Below are positions 62,199-64,000 of a stretch of DNA of 64,000 nucleotides, piece by piece. A model generated the notes under the pieces. It had not been told where the DNA came from, made no database searches, and saw only the letters and a program-made list of their open reading frames with translations. Where the stretch lies: NCBI RefSeq assembly GCF_003012745.1, contig NZ_PXYK01000011.1, positions 120,703 to 184,702 on the forward strand. Direction: 5' to 3'. This DNA comes from Kumtagia ephedrae. GTDB lineage: Bacteria; Pseudomonadota; Alphaproteobacteria; Rhizobiales; Rhizobiaceae. Each line of letters begins with the position of its first letter. Positions within the stretch are counted from its first letter, which is position 1. Both the position numbers and the translations under genes were made by a program.

Positions 62199-63065
62199 GT
62201 GGAAAAGACCTGGAACAACAAGGCCTGGTTCATGGTGCTGCCGGTGCTCGTGCTGGTGGCCATCTCGGCGGTGATCCCGCTGATGACGGTGGTCAACTAT
62301 TCGGTGCAGGACACGTTCGGCAACAACGAGTTCTTCTGGGCCGGCACCGAATGGTTCGCGCAGGTGCTGGAATCCGGCCGCTTCTGGGATTCGCTGGCGC
62401 GCAATCTCGCCTTCTCGGCGGTCATCCTGGCGATCGAGATTCCGCTCGGCATCTTCATCGCGCTGAACATGCCGAAGTCGGGCTGGGGCGTGCCGGTCTG
62501 CCTGGTGCTGATGGCGCTGCCGCTGCTCATCCCCTGGAACGTCGTCGGCACCATCTGGCAGCTTCTGTGCCGCGCCGATATCGGCCTCATCGGCTATGGT
62601 CTCGCCCGATTGGGCATCCCGTTCAACTATGCCGCCGATCCGGTGCATGCGTGGATCACCGTCGTGGTCATGGATGTCTGGCACTGGACTAGCCTGGTCG
62701 TGCTGCTCTGCTATGCCGGGCTGGTGTCGATCCCCGACGCCTATTACCAGGCGGCCAAGATCGACGGCGCCTCGCGCTGGGCGATCTTCCGCTACATCCA
62801 GCTCCCCAAGATGAACCGCGTGCTTTTGATCGCGGTGCTGCTGCGCTTCATGGACTCTTTCATGATCTACACGGAACCGTTCGTGGTCACCGGCGGCGGT
62901 CCCGGGTCCTCGACCACCTTCCTGTCGATCGACCTGGTCAAGATGGCGGTGGGGCAGTTCGACCTCGGCCCGGCGGCGGCGATGTCGATCATCTACTTCC
63001 TGATCATCCTCCTGCTGTCGTGGGTCTTCTACACCGTCATGACCAATTACGGGTCGGAGAAATAG
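62199..63065 (+). CDS. glpP: Glycerol-type ABC transporter permease GlpP
   Basis: A 288-residue MalF-type permease with six hydrophobic segments. The EAA loop is 'YYQAAKIDGASRWAIFRYIQ', followed by 'LPKMNRVLLIAVLLRFMDSF', and 'VVTGGGPGSSTTFLSIDLVK' is typical of MalF-like sugar permeases. It starts 2 nt after glpT and ends 1 nt before glpQ. With GlpQ it forms the membrane channel. The periplasmic binding protein is not in the window and probably lies to the right. Confidence 0.9.
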   Translation: MEKTWNNKAWFMVLPVLVLVAISAVIPLMTVVNYSVQDTFGNNEFFWAGTEWFAQVLESGRFWDSLARNLAFSAVILAIEIPLGIFIALNMPKSGWGVPVCLVLMALPLLIPWNVVGTIWQLLCRADIGLIGYGLARLGIPFNYAADPVHAWITVVVMDVWHWTSLVVLLCYAGLVSIPDAYYQAAKIDGASRWAIFRYIQLPKMNRVLLIAVLLRFMDSFMIYTEPFVVTGGGPGSSTTFLSIDLVKMAVGQFDLGPAAAMSIIYFLIILLLSWVFYTVMTNYGSEK

Positions 63066-63066
63066 C

Positions 63067-63987
63067 ATGGCGTGGGACGACCGCACGATGAGCGCGCGCG
63101 GCGAGGCGGTTTCGACCGCGATGCCGGTGTCCGCCCGGGAAACGGCGAACAGGGAGATTGCCCGGCGGATGCGCCGGCGCGGCGACGGATCGCGCTTCCG
63201 CTGGCTCATCCCGGCGCTCTACATCGTCTTCCTGATGCTGCCGATCTACTGGCTCGTGAACATGAGCTTCAAGAGCAATACCGAGATCATGAACTCGGTG
63301 TCGCTCATCCCGGCGGACCCGACGCTGCGCAACTACATGGTGATCTTTAGCGATCCGTCATGGTACAACGGCTACATCAACTCGATCATCTACGTGGTGC
63401 TGAACACGGCGATCTCGGTGTCGGTGGCGCTGCCGGCGGCCTATGCGTTCTCGCGCTACCGGTTTCTCGGCGACAAGCATCTGTTCTTCTGGCTCTTGAC
63501 CAACCGCATGGCGCCGCCGGCGGTGTTCGCGCTGCCGTTCTTCCAGCTCTATTCGGCCTTCGGCCTGATCGACACCCATATCGCGGTGGCGCTGGCGCAC
63601 TGCCTGTTCAACGTGCCGCTGGCGGTGTGGATTCTCGAGGGTTTCATGTCGGGCGTGCCCAAGGAGATCGACGAGACCGCCTATATCGACGGCTATTCCT
63701 TCCCGCGCTTCTTCTTCAAGATCTTCATGCCGCTGATCGCCAGCGGCATCGGCGTGGCGGCCTTCTTCTGCTTCATGTTCTCCTGGGTGGAGCTGCTGCT
63801 CGCCCGCACGCTGACGACCACGGCGGCCAAGCCGATCGCCGCCACCATGACGCGCACGGTGTCGGCCTCGGGTCTGGACTGGGGCGTGCTGGCGGCGGCC
63901 GGCGTGCTCACCATCATTCCGGGCGCGCTGGTGATCTGGTTCGTGCGCAACTACATCGCCAAGGGTTTTGCCCTGGGGAGGGTGTGA
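63067..63987 (+). CDS. glpQ: Glycerol-type ABC transporter permease GlpQ
   Basis: A 306-residue MalG-type permease. A ~45-residue charged N-terminal extension precedes the first helix ('LIPALYIVFLMLPIYWLVNM'). The EAA loop is 'EIDETAYIDGYSFPRFFFKI', followed by 'FMPLIASGIGVAAFF', and 'IPGALVIWFVRNYIAKGFAL' is the usual C-terminus. The first ATG (63067) directly follows the glpP stop; later ATGs at codons 8 and 19 are possible starts that would shorten the extension. Its stop overlaps an ATG that begins the next gene. Confidence 0.88.
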   Translation: MAWDDRTMSARGEAVSTAMPVSARETANREIARRMRRRGDGSRFRWLIPALYIVFLMLPIYWLVNMSFKSNTEIMNSVSLIPADPTLRNYMVIFSDPSWYNGYINSIIYVVLNTAISVSVALPAAYAFSRYRFLGDKHLFFWLLTNRMAPPAVFALPFFQLYSAFGLIDTHIAVALAHCLFNVPLAVWILEGFMSGVPKEIDETAYIDGYSFPRFFFKIFMPLIASGIGVAAFFCFMFSWVELLLARTLTTTAAKPIAATMTRTVSASGLDWGVLAAAGVLTIIPGALVIWFVRNYIAKGFALGRV

Positions 63988-64000
63988 TGAAGGACGGAAG
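63987..64000 (+). CDS. Start of the next operon gene, cut by the window edge
   Basis: ATGAAGGACGGAAG opens a frame (Met-Lys-Asp-Gly-Arg) that overlaps the glpQ stop (TGATG), with GGGAGGGTG upstream. In rhizobial glp operons the gene after glpQ is usually a small membrane protein (glpU) followed by the binding protein (glpV); that identity is an expectation only. Confidence 0.45.

Overview
The window looks like an accessory carbon-catabolism region from a GC-rich alphaproteobacterium of the order Hyphomicrobiales (Rhizobiales), most like Mesorhizobium or a close relative. This is inferred from gene families (glpSTPQ glycerol-type transporter, SorC regulators beside polyol genes, hyu/dpp operon) and from intergenic palindromes of the rhizobial type; no rRNA or other marker gene is present. 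Almost every gene is a transporter, kinase, dehydrogenase, lyase/hydrolase or local regulator. I saw no tRNA, rRNA, CRISPR, prophage or transposase gene.

Layout. (1) 1-8433: operon entering from the left edge, with an RbsC-type permease, SorC regulator, aldo/keto reductase, GlpD-like dehydrogenase, LsrF/FbaB-type aldolase, FGGY kinase and GMC oxidoreductase. It resembles the lsr (AI-2) layout but appears to serve a polyol. (2) 8712-21934: XRE-cupin regulator, dipeptide-type ABC transporter, GAF protein, hydantoinase A/B, Asp/Glu/hydantoin racemase and M24 peptidase; several gaps of this operon hold different palindromic repeat elements. (3) 22019-23448: two unknown genes. (4) 23557-32272: a second polyol/sugar module (GlpD-like and zinc dehydrogenase, divergent from a PfkB kinase, RbsB/RbsA/RbsC-type transporter and SorC regulator). 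(5) 32298-44832: SorC regulator, DXR-like (DRL family) oxidoreductase, acetoin-dehydrogenase-like acoABC, a HAD phosphatase, and a complete glucitol-type PTS with its own HPr-Enzyme I fusion, followed by a GntR regulator. (6) 45063-55355: amidase, divergent from a peptide-type ABC transporter, NylB/beta-lactamase-fold hydrolase, aldehyde dehydrogenase and SDR. (7) 55540-56340: conserved unknown gene carrying an in-frame palindrome. (8) 56452-right edge: a third GlpD, divergent from an FGGY kinase and glpSTPQ, running off the window.

The most interesting system is region 5. Taken together, the genes suggest a catabolic route for a branched methyl polyol such as 2-C-methyl-D-erythritol: PTS uptake with phosphorylation to methylerythritol 4-phosphate, oxidative rearrangement to 1-deoxyxylulose 5-phosphate by the DRL enzyme (the reverse of isoprenoid biosynthesis), then thiamine-dependent cleavage of this acetoin-like methyl ketol to acetyl-CoA and glyceraldehyde 3-phosphate by the AcoABC-like complex. 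The families are read from sequence; the pathway is inference.
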